A stretch of DNA of 64,000 nucleotides from Rhizobium sp. P38BS-XIX (GCF_012641435.1 NZ_JABAIJ010000006.1:62001-126000); one strand, 5' to 3'; positions 8,047 through 17,377 are shown, numbered from the stretch's first letter. Made by a program: numbers and translations. The notes: a model not told the origin generated them from the sequence alone.

Positions 8047-8682
8047 ATGCTGACAGCACGTCACACCCTTATCTACGTTTTGCTGATGACGCTGGTCGTC
8101 GTCGCCTCCAATATCCTCGTTCAGTATCCGCTGCAGGCAACGATCGCCGGCATCAATCTTGCGGATATTCTGACCTGGGGCGCGTTTACCTACCCGGTCG
8201 CCTTCCTCATCACCGATCTGACCAACCGCCAGTTCGGCCCCAAGGCCGCGCGCAAGGTGGTGTTTGCCGGCTTCGTCGTCGGCGTCGCACTCTCCTTCTA
8301 TACGGCACAGCAGCGCATCGCGATCGCTTCCGGTTCGGCCTATCTTGCCGGCCAGCTGCTCGATATCTCGGTCTTCAACCGTCTGCGCCGCATGGCCTGG
8401 TGGCGCGCGCCGTTGTTCGGTTCGCTCGTCGGCTCGATGCTGGATACGCTGATCTTCTTCTCGTTCGCCTTCGCACCGTTCTTCGTCTTCTTCGGACCGA
8501 ATGAACCCTTCGCGATCGAGTGGGCTCCGATCCTCGGCGCATTCTCCACATCGGCGCCGCGCTGGATTTCCTGGGCGATCGGCGATTTCTCGGTCAAGGT
8601 AACCGTCGGCCTCGTCATGCTGCTGCCCTATGGTGCGCTGATGAACATGCTGAAGCCGATGCCGCAGGCTCCGACGGCCTGA
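8047..8682 (+). CDS. yhhQ: queuosine precursor transporter (YhhQ / VUT family)
   Basis: A 211-residue inner-membrane protein with six hydrophobic segments (MLTARHTLIYVLLMTLVVVA first). The family pattern is visible: NILVQYPL, DILTWGAFTYPVAFLITDLTNRQFGPKAARKVVFAG, and RLRRMAWWRAPLFGSLVGSMLDTLIFFS. YhhQ-type proteins import queuosine precursors such as preQ0 and preQ1 for tRNA modification. The ATG at 8047 is preferred over one 24 nt upstream because AGGA lies about 10 bp before it and the family starts here. It is not linked to queuosine synthesis genes in this window. Confidence 0.82.
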   Translation: MLTARHTLIYVLLMTLVVVASNILVQYPLQATIAGINLADILTWGAFTYPVAFLITDLTNRQFGPKAARKVVFAGFVVGVALSFYTAQQRIAIASGSAYLAGQLLDISVFNRLRRMAWWRAPLFGSLVGSMLDTLIFFSFAFAPFFVFFGPNEPFAIEWAPILGAFSTSAPRWISWAIGDFSVKVTVGLVMLLPYGALMNMLKPMPQAPTA

Positions 8683-8730
8683 GCAGGCAATTGTCGGCGC
8701 GTGTCTGAAGAGAGGCGCGCCGGACACGTC

Positions 8731-9498
8731 TTACCGATAAGACAGGCAGGTCCGGACGGCGGATGCGAATGCATCCGGGTTTTCCGCCATCATGAGATGG
8801 CCGGTATCGGCAATATTGATCCGTGCCGTGCAAAGGGCATTCGCCCAGCCGGGAACATCCCACCCCTCCGCAGAGCGCCGGCCGGCAATCAGATAGAGAG
8901 GCCTGTCGGATTTCAGGATGGTGCGCACCGCCTCGAGATAGGCTTCTTCTCCCGTCGCCGCGACCACTGCTCTGGCCTGCGCCCTGATCGTCGACGGCGG
9001 CTGATTCGCAAGCCAGCTTCTGGCAAGTGACGATGTCCACTCGTTGATCTCTACGCCCGCACCGGCGATCCACGCATCCGGATCGGCGGCATAGCCCGCA
9101 ATGATGCTTGCAACCTCTTCGATGGGCTTTATGGCGATCTGCCCCGACCAGAACGCATCCTTGAGCGTAAAATTCCCTTCGACGCTGGTCAGCGATTCGA
9201 TCAACTCCGGAAAGTGCCGGGCGACGAGCACTGAAACCGCACCGCCGATAGAATGCCCGACCAGATGCACCTTGCCGAGACCAAGGCCGGATATGAATTC
9301 CGCGACATGACGCGCCTGATCCAAAAGGGAGAGGCTGCTCGTGTTCGCGTCGCGATGACGGCCATAGCCGATGAGATCGGGCGCATGAACGTCAGCGTCA
9401 CCGAAGGCAGCCAGAATCCTGGGATCGCTGAGGCTACCGAAGAGCCCATGCACCAGCACGATCGGTTTGTCGGGAGCAGACATGACGAAGAATCCCAT
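8731..9498 (-). CDS. alpha/beta-hydrolase
   Basis: A 255-residue single-domain alpha/beta hydrolase without a signal peptide. Visible are the oxyanion-hole strand KPIVLVHGLFGS, PDLIGYGRH, the nucleophile elbow GHSIGG (serine near residue 97), an acid after strand 6-7, and the catalytic His in IADTGHLMMAENP near the C-terminus. These are non-specific signatures of the hydrolase/haloperoxidase-like group, so the substrate is unknown. Two start codons are possible: ATG complementary to 9496-9498 or to 9481-9483 (MSAPDKP); the second agrees better with the usual family start, the first gives the longest frame. Confidence 0.8.
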   Translation of the reverse strand: MGFFVMSAPDKPIVLVHGLFGSLSDPRILAAFGDADVHAPDLIGYGRHRDANTSSLSLLDQARHVAEFISGLGLGKVHLVGHSIGGAVSVLVARHFPELIESLTSVEGNFTLKDAFWSGQIAIKPIEEVASIIAGYAADPDAWIAGAGVEINEWTSSLARSWLANQPPSTIRAQARAVVAATGEEAYLEAVRTILKSDRPLYLIAGRRSAEGWDVPGWANALCTARINIADTGHLMMAENPDAFASAVRTCLSYR

Positions 9499-9579
9499 TG
9501 TTGGAGCAAAGACGTCGCTTAGCGCATGGCCGATTTTTCCTCAATGCCGACGAATCGAGCGAATGGACCGGTGCGGCGT

Positions 9580-10644
9580 CTAGTTCTGACTAAGCAGCTT
9601 GTCATCAAGCAAACGGAATTCCAGCATCAGACTGCGCTGCAGGATCGAATGATTGTCATCGGAAATCAGGATGACGTGGATAGACCCGTCAGCCGCGCGG
9701 AAGACATCGATGCCTTCCATGTTGTCGATCTGGTCGCGCGTATCGGCCTTGAAGATTACCCTGCCATCCACCACTGCGCCCGGCTTGATATCCGGGCCGG
9801 CGATACGACGAATGCGCACACCCAGGCCCTGCGCTAGCCCGAAGCGACGTTCCAGCAACAGCAGGTCGCCGTCCGGCAGGAAGACGCCATCGCTGACATT
9901 GAAGCCGCCGTAATGACGAACGCTGAAGCGGCCATGCAACGGGCCGTCGAGAATGGCGGCAAGCATGTTGCCCTGGTCATCCAGACTGTCCTCGGCGACC
10001 GTGACGGCACCGCCGGCAAGCGGGCTCGCTGCCGGCGCGATCATCAGGGCTTCCAGGCTGCGATTTGACCGCAACTCGAATTGGGGGAGCGGAAGCGGCA
10101 ACGTGCCGTCGGGCGGCGAGATCTCGAAGCCGGGATCCGGATAAACGTCGACACGGTGATATTGTTCGTAACTCACGAGCACATGATTGCCGCGCAGCGC
10201 CAGCCCCTCCGCATCCATGGCGCCTCGGCCGGGATCGATGCCCCCGCTGCGATCGATCATCGGCGTGATACGCGCGTCGGTAATACCCTTCAGCCTGCCC
10301 TTGTCGTCTCGCTCGATGGTTCCGGTCAGCCAATGGCCCGTATCCAGCACGGAAATGAATTGCCGCTGATCGGGACGGAAGCGAATGGCGGAGATGGCGC
10401 CGAGAAGGGCGTTGTCCGAACTGAGTTCGAGGCCGCCGATAAACTCCAGCGAACCAAACCGCGTTTCGCTTGAGCCTTGCTTGAAGTTGGAAATCTCGAT
10501 GGCGCGGACGTTGGCGGGACCGCCTTCCTCGCCATCACTCCCGGCGCTACAGCCGGTCATGAGCGCCAGCATGGCCAGCAGCCCGAGAGATATTACCCCG
10601 ATCTGTCTGGCGGAAGAATCAGACCTGTTGCTTCTGAAACGCAT
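9580..10644 (-). CDS. lipoprotein of the 'esterase-like activity of phytase' family
   Basis: A 354-residue exported protein. The N-terminus has a basic start and hydrophobic stretch with a lipobox, ALMTGC, giving lipidation at C32. The body is a beta-propeller-like domain of the phytase-esterase group: FIGGLELSSDNALLGAIS, FISVLDTGHW, AMDAEGLALRGNHVLVSYEQYHRV, FNVSDGVFLPDGDLLLLERRF and NMEGIDVFRAADG. The family is widespread in rhizobia; hydrolytic activity is suggested by family name but the substrate is unproven. It precedes cobT's stop region on the minus strand by 38 bp, so it may share the cobS-cobT transcript, although no functional link is apparent. Confidence 0.8.
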   Translation of the reverse strand: MRFRSNRSDSSARQIGVISLGLLAMLALMTGCSAGSDGEEGGPANVRAIEISNFKQGSSETRFGSLEFIGGLELSSDNALLGAISAIRFRPDQRQFISVLDTGHWLTGTIERDDKGRLKGITDARITPMIDRSGGIDPGRGAMDAEGLALRGNHVLVSYEQYHRVDVYPDPGFEISPPDGTLPLPLPQFELRSNRSLEALMIAPAASPLAGGAVTVAEDSLDDQGNMLAAILDGPLHGRFSVRHYGGFNVSDGVFLPDGDLLLLERRFGLAQGLGVRIRRIAGPDIKPGAVVDGRVIFKADTRDQIDNMEGIDVFRAADGSIHVILISDDNHSILQRSLMLEFRLLDDKLLSQN

Positions 10645-10682
10645 CGGCCGGAAGGCCGATGCGAAAGGACGCCTGAGCGGGC

Positions 10683-12584
10683 TCAGCTGGCGCGGCGCAT
10701 GCGCGAACGCGGCATGCTCGCCTGATCCTCGAACAGCGATGCGAGCTGTTCGGTCATCGCACCTGCCAGCTCGTCGGCATCGACGATGGTAACGGCACGG
10801 CGATAGTAGCGCGTCACGTCGTGACCGATACCGATAGCCAGCAGTTCGACGGGCGACCGCGTCTCGATCTGGTCGATCACGGCGCGCAGGTGCCGTTCCA
10901 GGTAATTGCCCGGATTGACCGACAGCGTGGAGTCGTCGACGGGCGCACCATCCGAGATCATCATCAGGATGCGGCGTTGCTCGCGGCGGCCGAGCAGGCG
11001 GTTATGCGCCCAGATCAGTGCCTCGCCGTCGATGTTCTCCTTGAGGAGGCCTTCGCGCATCATCAGACCAAGGTTGGCGCGAGACCGGCGATAGGGCTCG
11101 TCCGCAGACTTGTAGATGATATGGCGCAGGTCGTTCAAACGGCCCGGTGTCTGTGGCTTGCCACTGGCGAGCCACTTCTCGCGCGCCTGACCGCCCTTCC
11201 ACGCCTTGGTGGTGAAGCCGAGGATTTCGACCTTAACGCCGCAGCGCTCCAGCGTGCGCGCCAGAATATCGGCGCAGGAGGCTGCAACCGTGATCGGTCG
11301 TCCACGCATCGAGCCGGAATTGTCGATCAGCAGCGTCACGACCGTGTCGCGGAACTGCGTATCCCGCTCCATCTTGAAGGACAGAGCCTGCATCGGGTCG
11401 ATGATCAGGCGCGTCAGGCGGGCCGGATCGAGATAGCCCTCTTCCAGGTCGAAATCCCAGGAGCGGTTCTGCTGGGCCATAAGGCGACGCTGAAGGCGAT
11501 TGGCAAGCCGTCCCACGGCCCCTTGCAGATGCGCAAGCTGCTTGTCGAGGAAGGCGCGCAGGCGCTCGAGTTCGGCCACGTCGCAGAGTTCCTGCGCGGT
11601 CGTGGTCTCATCGAATTCCTCGGTGTAGACGTGATAGTCGACCTTCTCGTTGAAGTCGGTGAACGGCGTATTCGGCCGGCGGGTCTCGCCCGGCGTTTCC
11701 GAATCTTCCTCACCTTCTTCACTCATGTCGTCGTCGGAGATCTCGCCACCGTCTTCGGTCGCGCCGTCGTCCATCTGCTCGTCGGAGGCTTCGCTATCCT
11801 CGGCAGGTGCCGCATCGGAGCCTTCGTCTTCGTTGACGTCGTCGTTGTTCTGATCTTCGCCGTTCGGCTTGTCTTCCTCGCTCGGCTGCTCTTCGCTATC
11901 GGGCTCGGATTGCTCGTCACCGTATTCCTCGGCCATTTCCATGGCCGTAAGGATGTTGCGGACTACACGGGCAAAGCTCTGCTGGTCGTTGATGGCGGAC
12001 AACAGGTTGTCGAGTTCGCCGCCAGTCTTTTCCTCGATGAACGGGCGCCAGAGATCGAGCACCTTGCCGGCGCTCTCCGGCGGCTTCTGGCCCGTGAGCT
12101 TTTCGCGCACGATCATCGCCATCGCCTCGCCGATCGGCGCATCTTCACGCCGCTCGACGCCGGAGAAATTTGCCTTGGCATATTTCTCCGAATTCATGGA
12201 GCTGATGTTGGCGGCAACACCGCTCATGCGCAGCGAGCCGATCGATTCGACGCGCGCCTGTTCGACGGCATCGAAGATATTGCGGGCATCGGCGCCCTGG
12301 GGCGACATGACGGCGTGGACGCGCGCGTCGTGGCACGCAAGCCGCAACGCCATCGAATCACCAAGCCCCCGCGTGACGGCCAGCTCATGCGCTGTCGGCC
12401 GCTTCGAAAGCTCCGGCAGGCGGATGCGCTCGGCAGTCATGCCCGGGCGTTCATTGGCAAATGCGACTTCGATCTCGGCATCGCCGGCGATCGAACGCAC
12501 GCAGCCGGTGATGGCCCGGCGCAACGGCTCCATGTCCACCGGGGCGCCCGGCTTCGCTTTGGAATTATCTCCGCGACCTGACAT
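10683..12584 (-). CDS. cobT: cobaltochelatase subunit CobT
   Basis: A 633-residue subunit of the ATP-dependent aerobic cobaltochelatase, which inserts Co2+ into hydrogenobyrinic acid a,c-diamide with CobN and CobS. The start MSGRGDNSKAKPGAP is conserved. An acidic low-complexity region rich in D/E (residues about 230-310) separates the N-terminal domain from a C-terminal von Willebrand A domain with a MIDAS motif D421-N-S423-G-S425. CobT and CobS form the AAA+ chaperone part of the chelatase, like BchD/BchI in magnesium chelatase. The large CobN subunit is not in the window, as usual for rhizobia, where cobN lies in the main cob cluster. It lies 17 bp downstream of cobS. Confidence 0.95.
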   Translation of the reverse strand: MSGRGDNSKAKPGAPVDMEPLRRAITGCVRSIAGDAEIEVAFANERPGMTAERIRLPELSKRPTAHELAVTRGLGDSMALRLACHDARVHAVMSPQGADARNIFDAVEQARVESIGSLRMSGVAANISSMNSEKYAKANFSGVERREDAPIGEAMAMIVREKLTGQKPPESAGKVLDLWRPFIEEKTGGELDNLLSAINDQQSFARVVRNILTAMEMAEEYGDEQSEPDSEEQPSEEDKPNGEDQNNDDVNEDEGSDAAPAEDSEASDEQMDDGATEDGGEISDDDMSEEGEEDSETPGETRRPNTPFTDFNEKVDYHVYTEEFDETTTAQELCDVAELERLRAFLDKQLAHLQGAVGRLANRLQRRLMAQQNRSWDFDLEEGYLDPARLTRLIIDPMQALSFKMERDTQFRDTVVTLLIDNSGSMRGRPITVAASCADILARTLERCGVKVEILGFTTKAWKGGQAREKWLASGKPQTPGRLNDLRHIIYKSADEPYRRSRANLGLMMREGLLKENIDGEALIWAHNRLLGRREQRRILMMISDGAPVDDSTLSVNPGNYLERHLRAVIDQIETRSPVELLAIGIGHDVTRYYRRAVTIVDADELAGAMTEQLASLFEDQASMPRSRMRRAS

Positions 12585-12601
12585 GATGTGTCGGCTTTTC
12601 C

Positions 12602-13594
12602 TTAGGCTTCGAGCACGATGTTGGCAGCACTTTCCTTCAGCTCGATACCGAAGGCGCGCTGATAGTGTTCGGCGACCAGAGGCCGCTCCAGCTCGTCGCA
12701 CTTGTTGAGGAAGGTCACACGGAAGGCGAAGGCGACATCGCCGAAGATTTCCGCATTCTCAGCCCAGGTGATGACGGTACGCGGGCTCATGACCGTCGAA
12801 AGGTCGCCATTCATGAAGGCCGCACGCGTCAGATCGGCAACACGGACCATCTTGGAGACGGTATCGCGGCCCTTGTCGTTGCGGAAGGACTTGACCTTCG
12901 CCAGCACGATATCGACTTCGTTGTTGTGCGGCAGGTAGTTCAGCGTCGTCACGATCGACCAGCGGTCCATCTGCGCCTGGTTGATCTGCTGCGTGCCGTG
13001 ATAGAGGCCAGTCGTATCGCCGAGACCGATGGTGTTGGCGGTCGCAAACAGGCGGAAAGCCGGGTGAGGACGAATGACGCGGCTCTGGTCGAGCAGGGTC
13101 AGGCGGCCCGAGGATTCCAGCACGCGCTGGATGACGAACATGACGTCCGGACGGCCGGCATCGTATTCGTCGAAGACGAGCGCGACATTGTGCTGGTAGG
13201 CCCAGGGCAGGATGCCGTCCTTGAATTCGGTAACCTGCAGCCCATCCTTGACGACGATAGCGTCCTTGCCGACGAGATCGATACGGCTGACATGGCTGTC
13301 GAGGTTGATGCGCACGCAAGGCCAGTTCAGGCGCGCGGCAACCTGCTCGATATGGGAGGACTTGCCGGTGCCGTGATAGCCCGAAATCATCACGCGGCGG
13401 TTGTGCGCAAAGCCGGCGAGAATGGCGAGCGTCGTCTCGCGGTCGAAGAGATAGTCCGGATCAAGATCCGGTACGTAAGCGCTGCCCTGGCTGTAGGCCG
13501 GCACGCGAATGTCGGAATCAATGCCGAAAACTTCACGAACCGAAACGGTGGTGTCGGGAACTTCGGAAATATCAAGGTCAATCTTGCTCATCAT
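12602..13594 (-). CDS. cobS: cobaltochelatase AAA+ ATPase subunit CobS
   Basis: A 330-residue AAA+ ATPase that powers cobalt insertion together with CobT. Walker A is G72-Y-H-G-T-G-K78-S79; Walker B is LVFDEYDAG, followed by the sensor-like FATANTIGLGDTTGLYHGT and the arginine-rich MDRWSIVTTL. The sequence begins MMSKIDLDISEVPDTTVSVREVFG. Two adjacent ATGs (13592-13594 and 13589-13591) are possible; GGAG spacing favours the second by a few bases. Longer in-frame starts upstream lack the family sequence. First gene of the cobS-cobT unit; no cobalamin riboswitch is recognisable upstream. Confidence 0.95.
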   Translation of the reverse strand: MMSKIDLDISEVPDTTVSVREVFGIDSDIRVPAYSQGSAYVPDLDPDYLFDRETTLAILAGFAHNRRVMISGYHGTGKSSHIEQVAARLNWPCVRINLDSHVSRIDLVGKDAIVVKDGLQVTEFKDGILPWAYQHNVALVFDEYDAGRPDVMFVIQRVLESSGRLTLLDQSRVIRPHPAFRLFATANTIGLGDTTGLYHGTQQINQAQMDRWSIVTTLNYLPHNNEVDIVLAKVKSFRNDKGRDTVSKMVRVADLTRAAFMNGDLSTVMSPRTVITWAENAEIFGDVAFAFRVTFLNKCDELERPLVAEHYQRAFGIELKESAANIVLEA

Positions 13595-13901
13595 GTCTCC
13601 AGGGCGGGTGGCTCTCACCCAGCCATATCAAACTCAGCCGATTTTTCCGAAACGCCACAGCTTTGTTGCCCGCATCCGTTCGGTCGGAACAGCGGCGATA
13701 CTTCTCCGGGACTAAAGCAAAATCTCGGCGCGATTGCATAATCGCTTGCGAGCATCCTTGAACAGAGTCCCCGGACAAGAAACGCCGCGTCCGGAAAGTT
13801 GGCCGAGGTGCAGCCAGCCAAATGCGCACCCTGCCGCGGTTGCCCCCGGCTTCAGCCGATTTGGACCATACCTGATTGAAGGCGGAGAGCAAGGACGGGA
13901 A
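13595..13901. other. 307-bp intergenic region between the J-domain gene and cobS
   Basis: No credible gene is seen on either strand. On the minus strand it should carry the cobS promoter and the 3' end of the J-domain transcript. Two small inverted repeats are visible: GCGATT-GCAT-AATCGC at 13730-13745, a perfect 6-bp-arm dyad, and CCGGAC (13771-13776) with GTCCGG (13789-13794). Neither is followed by a T-run, so they are not convincing terminators. Confidence 0.5.
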
Positions 13902-14522
13902 TTAACAAAAACCGTTCTGCTTCAATAATTGATAGGCCTGAATGACCTCGCGAAAACGCTCCTCGGAACCACGGTCGCCGCCATTGGCGTCGGGATGGTG
14001 CATTTTCACCAATTCCTTGTAACGACGCTTGATATCCGGCGCCGATGCGTTGGCGCCGAGCCCCATGGTATCGAAAGCTTTCGCCTCCAGCGTTTTCAGC
14101 TTGCGCTGCTCGGGAAAGCGCGGGCCGTTGCCACGCCCGTCGCTATCCTTGACGAAGCCGAAGGGATCGCGAACCCGGGTATAGGCACCGGAGCGGATGT
14201 CGGATTGCAGCGGGCTGTTCTTTGCTGCCTTGTTGACACCGACAGTCCAGGTCGGACGATGGCCGGTGATCGCTTCCTTCTGGTAGCGCGCAATCTCGCC
14301 GTCCGAAAGGCCGGAGAAATAATTATAGCCCTTGTTGTATTCCTTGACGTGCTCGAAGCAGAACAAAAAGAACTGCCCTTCCGCATTGCGCCCGACCGGG
14401 GCGCGATGCGTGCCGTGCTTGTCGCAGCCATCCCACTGGCACGTCGGCGGACCCTGCTCGGGCTCCGGCGGACGTTTGCGACGGGTGCGGATGCGATCGA
14501 AGTATTTTGAATCAAGTCCCAT
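13902..14522 (-). CDS. J-domain (DnaJ-like) protein with Cys-containing N-terminal region
   Basis: A 206-residue protein in which the J domain is at the C-terminus (residues about 148-203: AFDTMGLGANASAPDIKRRYKELVKMHHPDANGG) with the HPD tripeptide at 176-178 needed to stimulate DnaK ATPase. The N-terminal 145 residues are not DnaJ-like: they carry Cys at 28 and 33 (CQWDGC), H36/H39, and C55-x-x-H58 (FCFEHVKEYNKGYNYF), which could form a small zinc site. No Gly/Phe region or CxxCxGxG zinc repeats are present, so it is a type III J protein. This architecture is conserved in Rhizobiales but its client is unknown. It is divergent from bolA, 107 bp apart. Confidence 0.85.
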   Translation of the reverse strand: MGLDSKYFDRIRTRRKRPPEPEQGPPTCQWDGCDKHGTHRAPVGRNAEGQFFLFCFEHVKEYNKGYNYFSGLSDGEIARYQKEAITGHRPTWTVGVNKAAKNSPLQSDIRSGAYTRVRDPFGFVKDSDGRGNGPRFPEQRKLKTLEAKAFDTMGLGANASAPDIKRRYKELVKMHHPDANGGDRGSEERFREVIQAYQLLKQNGFC

Positions 14523-14629
14523 AGTGGCCTAATTATGGGGCCTCGATTGGCCCACAACAAGAATTGACAAACAGGAATGTTATAGGCTTTGTGGGAACCT
14601 TTTTTCGCAACGGAGGTCGACGCGGGAAC

Positions 14630-14917
14630 ATGGAAACCACACTGCAATCCCGCATTGAGGCAAAGCTCAACGAAGCTTTCGCGCCTGAGCGTCTCGCAGT
14701 CATCAACGAGAGCCACCTGCACGCCGGTCATCAGCCGGACATGACCGGAACCGGCGAAACTCATATAAGAGTTCGCATCGTGTCCGCCAAGTTTTCGGGC
14801 ATGCCGCGCCTTGCGCGCCACAGGGCGATCAACGAGCTTTTGAAGCCGGAGCTGGATGCCGGGCTGCATGCGCTGGCGGTGGAGCCGGCAGCGCCTGGCG
14901 AATCGGTTCGCTGGTAA
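14630..14917 (+). CDS. bolA: BolA-family protein
   Basis: A 95-residue BolA/IbaG-type protein. Visible signatures are IEAKLNEAFAPERLAVINES, then HLHAGH, then THIRVRIVSAKFSGMPRLARHR-type basic helix (conserved histidine and FxGxxRLxRHR core), then INELLKPEL. BolA proteins form [2Fe-2S]-bridged heterodimers with monothiol glutaredoxins and influence iron sensing and morphology. The ATG at 14630 is chosen at the GCGGGAACATGGAAACC context; 22 further in-frame codons upstream lack family similarity. Confidence 0.85.
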   Translation: METTLQSRIEAKLNEAFAPERLAVINESHLHAGHQPDMTGTGETHIRVRIVSAKFSGMPRLARHRAINELLKPELDAGLHALAVEPAAPGESVRW

Positions 14918-14936
14918 CGCGAAAGCCGATCGCGCC

Positions 14937-16247
14937 CTATTCCGGCTTTGCCTCTTCCGTCTCGGCGGGACGGATGCGCAGCTTGGTGATGCGATTCTTT
15001 TCCCGCTTCATGACGATGAAGCGCTTGCCATAGAAGGTGAAGGCCTGACGTTCCTCGGGAATGGTCATCGACTCGTGGATGACGAGACCGGCAATCGTTG
15101 TTGCTTCCTCGTCCGGCAAATCCCAGTCAAGCGCGCGGTTGAGATCGCGAATCGGCACGACACCGTCGACGACGATCGAGCCATCGGCTTCCTGACGCAC
15201 GCCCTGGATATCGAGATCATGCTCGTCGGCGATATCGCCGACGATCTCCTCCAGAATGTCCTCCAGGGTCACGATGCCCTGCACCTCGCCATATTCGTCG
15301 ACGACGACGGCGAAATGTTGCTTGCGGCGCAGGAAGGCGTTGAGCTGATCTTCGAGATTTGTGCTGTCGGGCACGAACCAGGGCTTTTGCGCGATCTTCA
15401 CGATATCGAGGTTTTCCGGCTCGACATTGCGTTCAGCGAGCGCCCGCAGGAGGTCCTTGGCGTGAACGACACCAATGATGTTGTCGATCGTACCGCGCCA
15501 GAGCGGCATGCGCGTATAGGGGCTGTCGAGGATCGCGCGCACCACCACCTCGGGCTGATCGTCGGCATTGATGGCGCGCATCGCCGTGCGGTGCACCATG
15601 ATGTCAGATAGCTCAAGCTCGCCGAGGTCGAGCACGCCGCCCAGCCGGTCGCGATCAGCCTTGACCACCGATCCCTCGCGGTGAAGCAGATCGACGGCAC
15701 CACGCAACTCCTCATGTGCCGACAGCATCGACACCTCGCGGGAGAGGTTGATGCCGAAGACGCCGAGAATCCAGCGAACGATCGCATTGACGAAACTCGA
15801 GACCGGCCCGACCACAGCGACAAACAGCCGCACGGTGCCGGCAACATTGAGCGCGAAACGATCCGGTGTCGAAATGGCCCAACTCTTCGGCAGCACTTCC
15901 GCGAAGATCACGAGGATGACGGTCATCGCAGCCGTCGCCAGCGCGACGCCGGAATTGCCGAACAAGCCGAGGAAGACGCTCGTCGCCAGTGACGACGATA
16001 GAATGTTTGCGAGATTGTTGCCGATCAGCAAGGCGCCGATCAGCCGGTCTCGACGTTCGATCAGCGCGCGCACAATGCCCGCGCGCTCGTCCCCGTTCGC
16101 CTCAAGTGTATGAATACGGCTGCGCGAGACGGCGGTAAGCGCCGTCTCCGAACCGGAAAAGAATGCCGACAACAGCACGAGCACGATGATCGAGGCGATC
16201 TCGGGCCAATATTCCAACAATATAGCCAGCGTGCCCTCGATCGTCAT
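14937..16247 (-). CDS. CNNM/CorC-type membrane protein with CBS domains (TlyC/HlyC family)
   Basis: A 436-residue inner-membrane protein. The N-terminus has the DUF21/CNNM transmembrane domain (four hydrophobic segments between residues about 15 and 165; SAFFSGSETALTAVSRSRIH is the hallmark). Two CBS domains follow (about 205-325; MVHRTAMRAINADD, then PWFVPDSTNLEDQLNAFLRR and VVVDEYGEVQGIVTLEDILEEIVGDI), and the C-terminal CorC/HlyC domain is intact. The family is linked to Mg2+/Co2+ efflux or homeostasis; 'hemolysin' names are historic. Its ATG overlaps the aroB stop by one base, so it is the third gene of an aroK-aroB-tlyC operon. Confidence 0.88.
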   Translation of the reverse strand: MTIEGTLAILLEYWPEIASIIVLVLLSAFFSGSETALTAVSRSRIHTLEANGDERAGIVRALIERRDRLIGALLIGNNLANILSSSLATSVFLGLFGNSGVALATAAMTVILVIFAEVLPKSWAISTPDRFALNVAGTVRLFVAVVGPVSSFVNAIVRWILGVFGINLSREVSMLSAHEELRGAVDLLHREGSVVKADRDRLGGVLDLGELELSDIMVHRTAMRAINADDQPEVVVRAILDSPYTRMPLWRGTIDNIIGVVHAKDLLRALAERNVEPENLDIVKIAQKPWFVPDSTNLEDQLNAFLRRKQHFAVVVDEYGEVQGIVTLEDILEEIVGDIADEHDLDIQGVRQEADGSIVVDGVVPIRDLNRALDWDLPDEEATTIAGLVIHESMTIPEERQAFTFYGKRFIVMKREKNRITKLRIRPAETEEAKPE

Positions 16248-17377
16248 CAGGGATGCTTTTCCTTGAGGAAACTCAGGACTTCGGAAGACGGCACATCGTC
16301 GGCAACGAAGGATTGGCCGACACCGTGCGTGAGGATGAAGGTGAGCTTGCCGCTCTTGACCTTCTTGTCCTGGCCGATTGCGTCCATCAGCGTTTCGGCC
16401 GGCGGCAGCTCTCCGGGAATATCGCCCATCCGGGTCGGAAGGCCCACGGCCTTCAGATGCGCCTCGACGCGCTTGGCATCGTCGGGGCTTGCTAGATTGA
16501 GCCGCGCGGAAAACTCATGCGCCAGCACCATGCCGATCGCGACGCCTTCGCCATGCACCAGCCGCCGGCCGTCATAGGCCGTGGCCGCTTCGAGGGCGTG
16601 ACCGAAGGTATGACCGAGATTGAGCAGAGCGCGGGCGCCATTCTCGCGCTCGTCGGCAACGACCACATCGGACTTGGCCTGGCAGCTGGCAGCGATCGCT
16701 TCGATACGCGCCGCGCCGCCGGCAAAGACATCCTTCCAGTTGGCCTCAAGCCAGGCGAAGAAATCCGGCTTGTCGATCAGGCCATACTTGGCGACTTCGG
16801 CATAGCCGGCGCGGAATTCGCGCTCGCTGAGCGTATTCAGCACATCGCTATCGGCCAGCACGAGATCCGGCTGATGGAAGACGCCAACGAGGTTCTTGCC
16901 GTGATGAGTGTTGATGCCGGTCTTGCCGCCGACAGAGGAATCGACCTGAGCCAGAAGCGACGTCGGAACCTGAACGAAGCGAACGCCACGGCGGACGATG
17001 CCGGCGGCAAAGCCGGCGAGATCGCCGATAACACCGCCGCCCAGAGCGATCACCGCATCGTTGCGCTCGACGCGAGCCGTCAGCACCGCATCGCAAACAG
17101 TCATGAGATGTTCGAAGCTCTTGGTCTTCTCGCCGGCCGGCAGCACGAGGCTGGATGCCTGGATGCCCGCGGCTTCAAGGCTTGAGACCAACGCATCGAG
17201 ATAATGCGCGCCGACATTCTCGTCCGTGACGATGGCAGCCTTGCGGCCCTTCAGGCGCGCGGCGATTTCGCGCCCTGCGCGGGCGATCAGGCCGGGGCCG
17301 ATCAGGATGTCGTAGGCGCGCTCGCCAAGGGGCACGCGCACGAGACGCTCTGCGGAAGCCGGTGTGATCGCATTCAT
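16247..17377 (-). CDS. aroB: 3-dehydroquinate synthase
   Basis: A 376-residue NAD- and metal-dependent enzyme that converts DAHP to 3-dehydroquinate, the second step of the shikimate pathway. Signature segments are ERNDAVIALGGGVIGDLAGFAAG (NAD-binding), GVRFVQVPTSLLAQVDSSVGGKTGIN, KNLVGVFHQPDLVLADSDVL, the Glu of EFRAGYAEVAKYGLI, and the metal-ligand histidines in LNLGHTFGHALE and LVHGEGVAIGM. It overlaps aroK by 4 bp at its start and the tlyC start by 1 bp at its end, giving a tightly coupled operon. Confidence 0.96.
   Translation of the reverse strand: MNAITPASAERLVRVPLGERAYDILIGPGLIARAGREIAARLKGRKAAIVTDENVGAHYLDALVSSLEAAGIQASSLVLPAGEKTKSFEHLMTVCDAVLTARVERNDAVIALGGGVIGDLAGFAAGIVRRGVRFVQVPTSLLAQVDSSVGGKTGINTHHGKNLVGVFHQPDLVLADSDVLNTLSEREFRAGYAEVAKYGLIDKPDFFAWLEANWKDVFAGGAARIEAIAASCQAKSDVVVADERENGARALLNLGHTFGHALEAATAYDGRRLVHGEGVAIGMVLAHEFSARLNLASPDDAKRVEAHLKAVGLPTRMGDIPGELPPAETLMDAIGQDKKVKSGKLTFILTHGVGQSFVADDVPSSEVLSFLKEKHP

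Noticed and set aside
10821..12581. 586-codon open frame opposite cobT
   Set aside because: Its translation has no domain signature and mirrors the acidic CobT coding sequence; treated as a shadow of cobT.
13595..13901. Cobalamin riboswitch before cobS
   Set aside because: No B12-box or conserved junction is recognisable in the 307 bp; only two short inverted repeats are seen.
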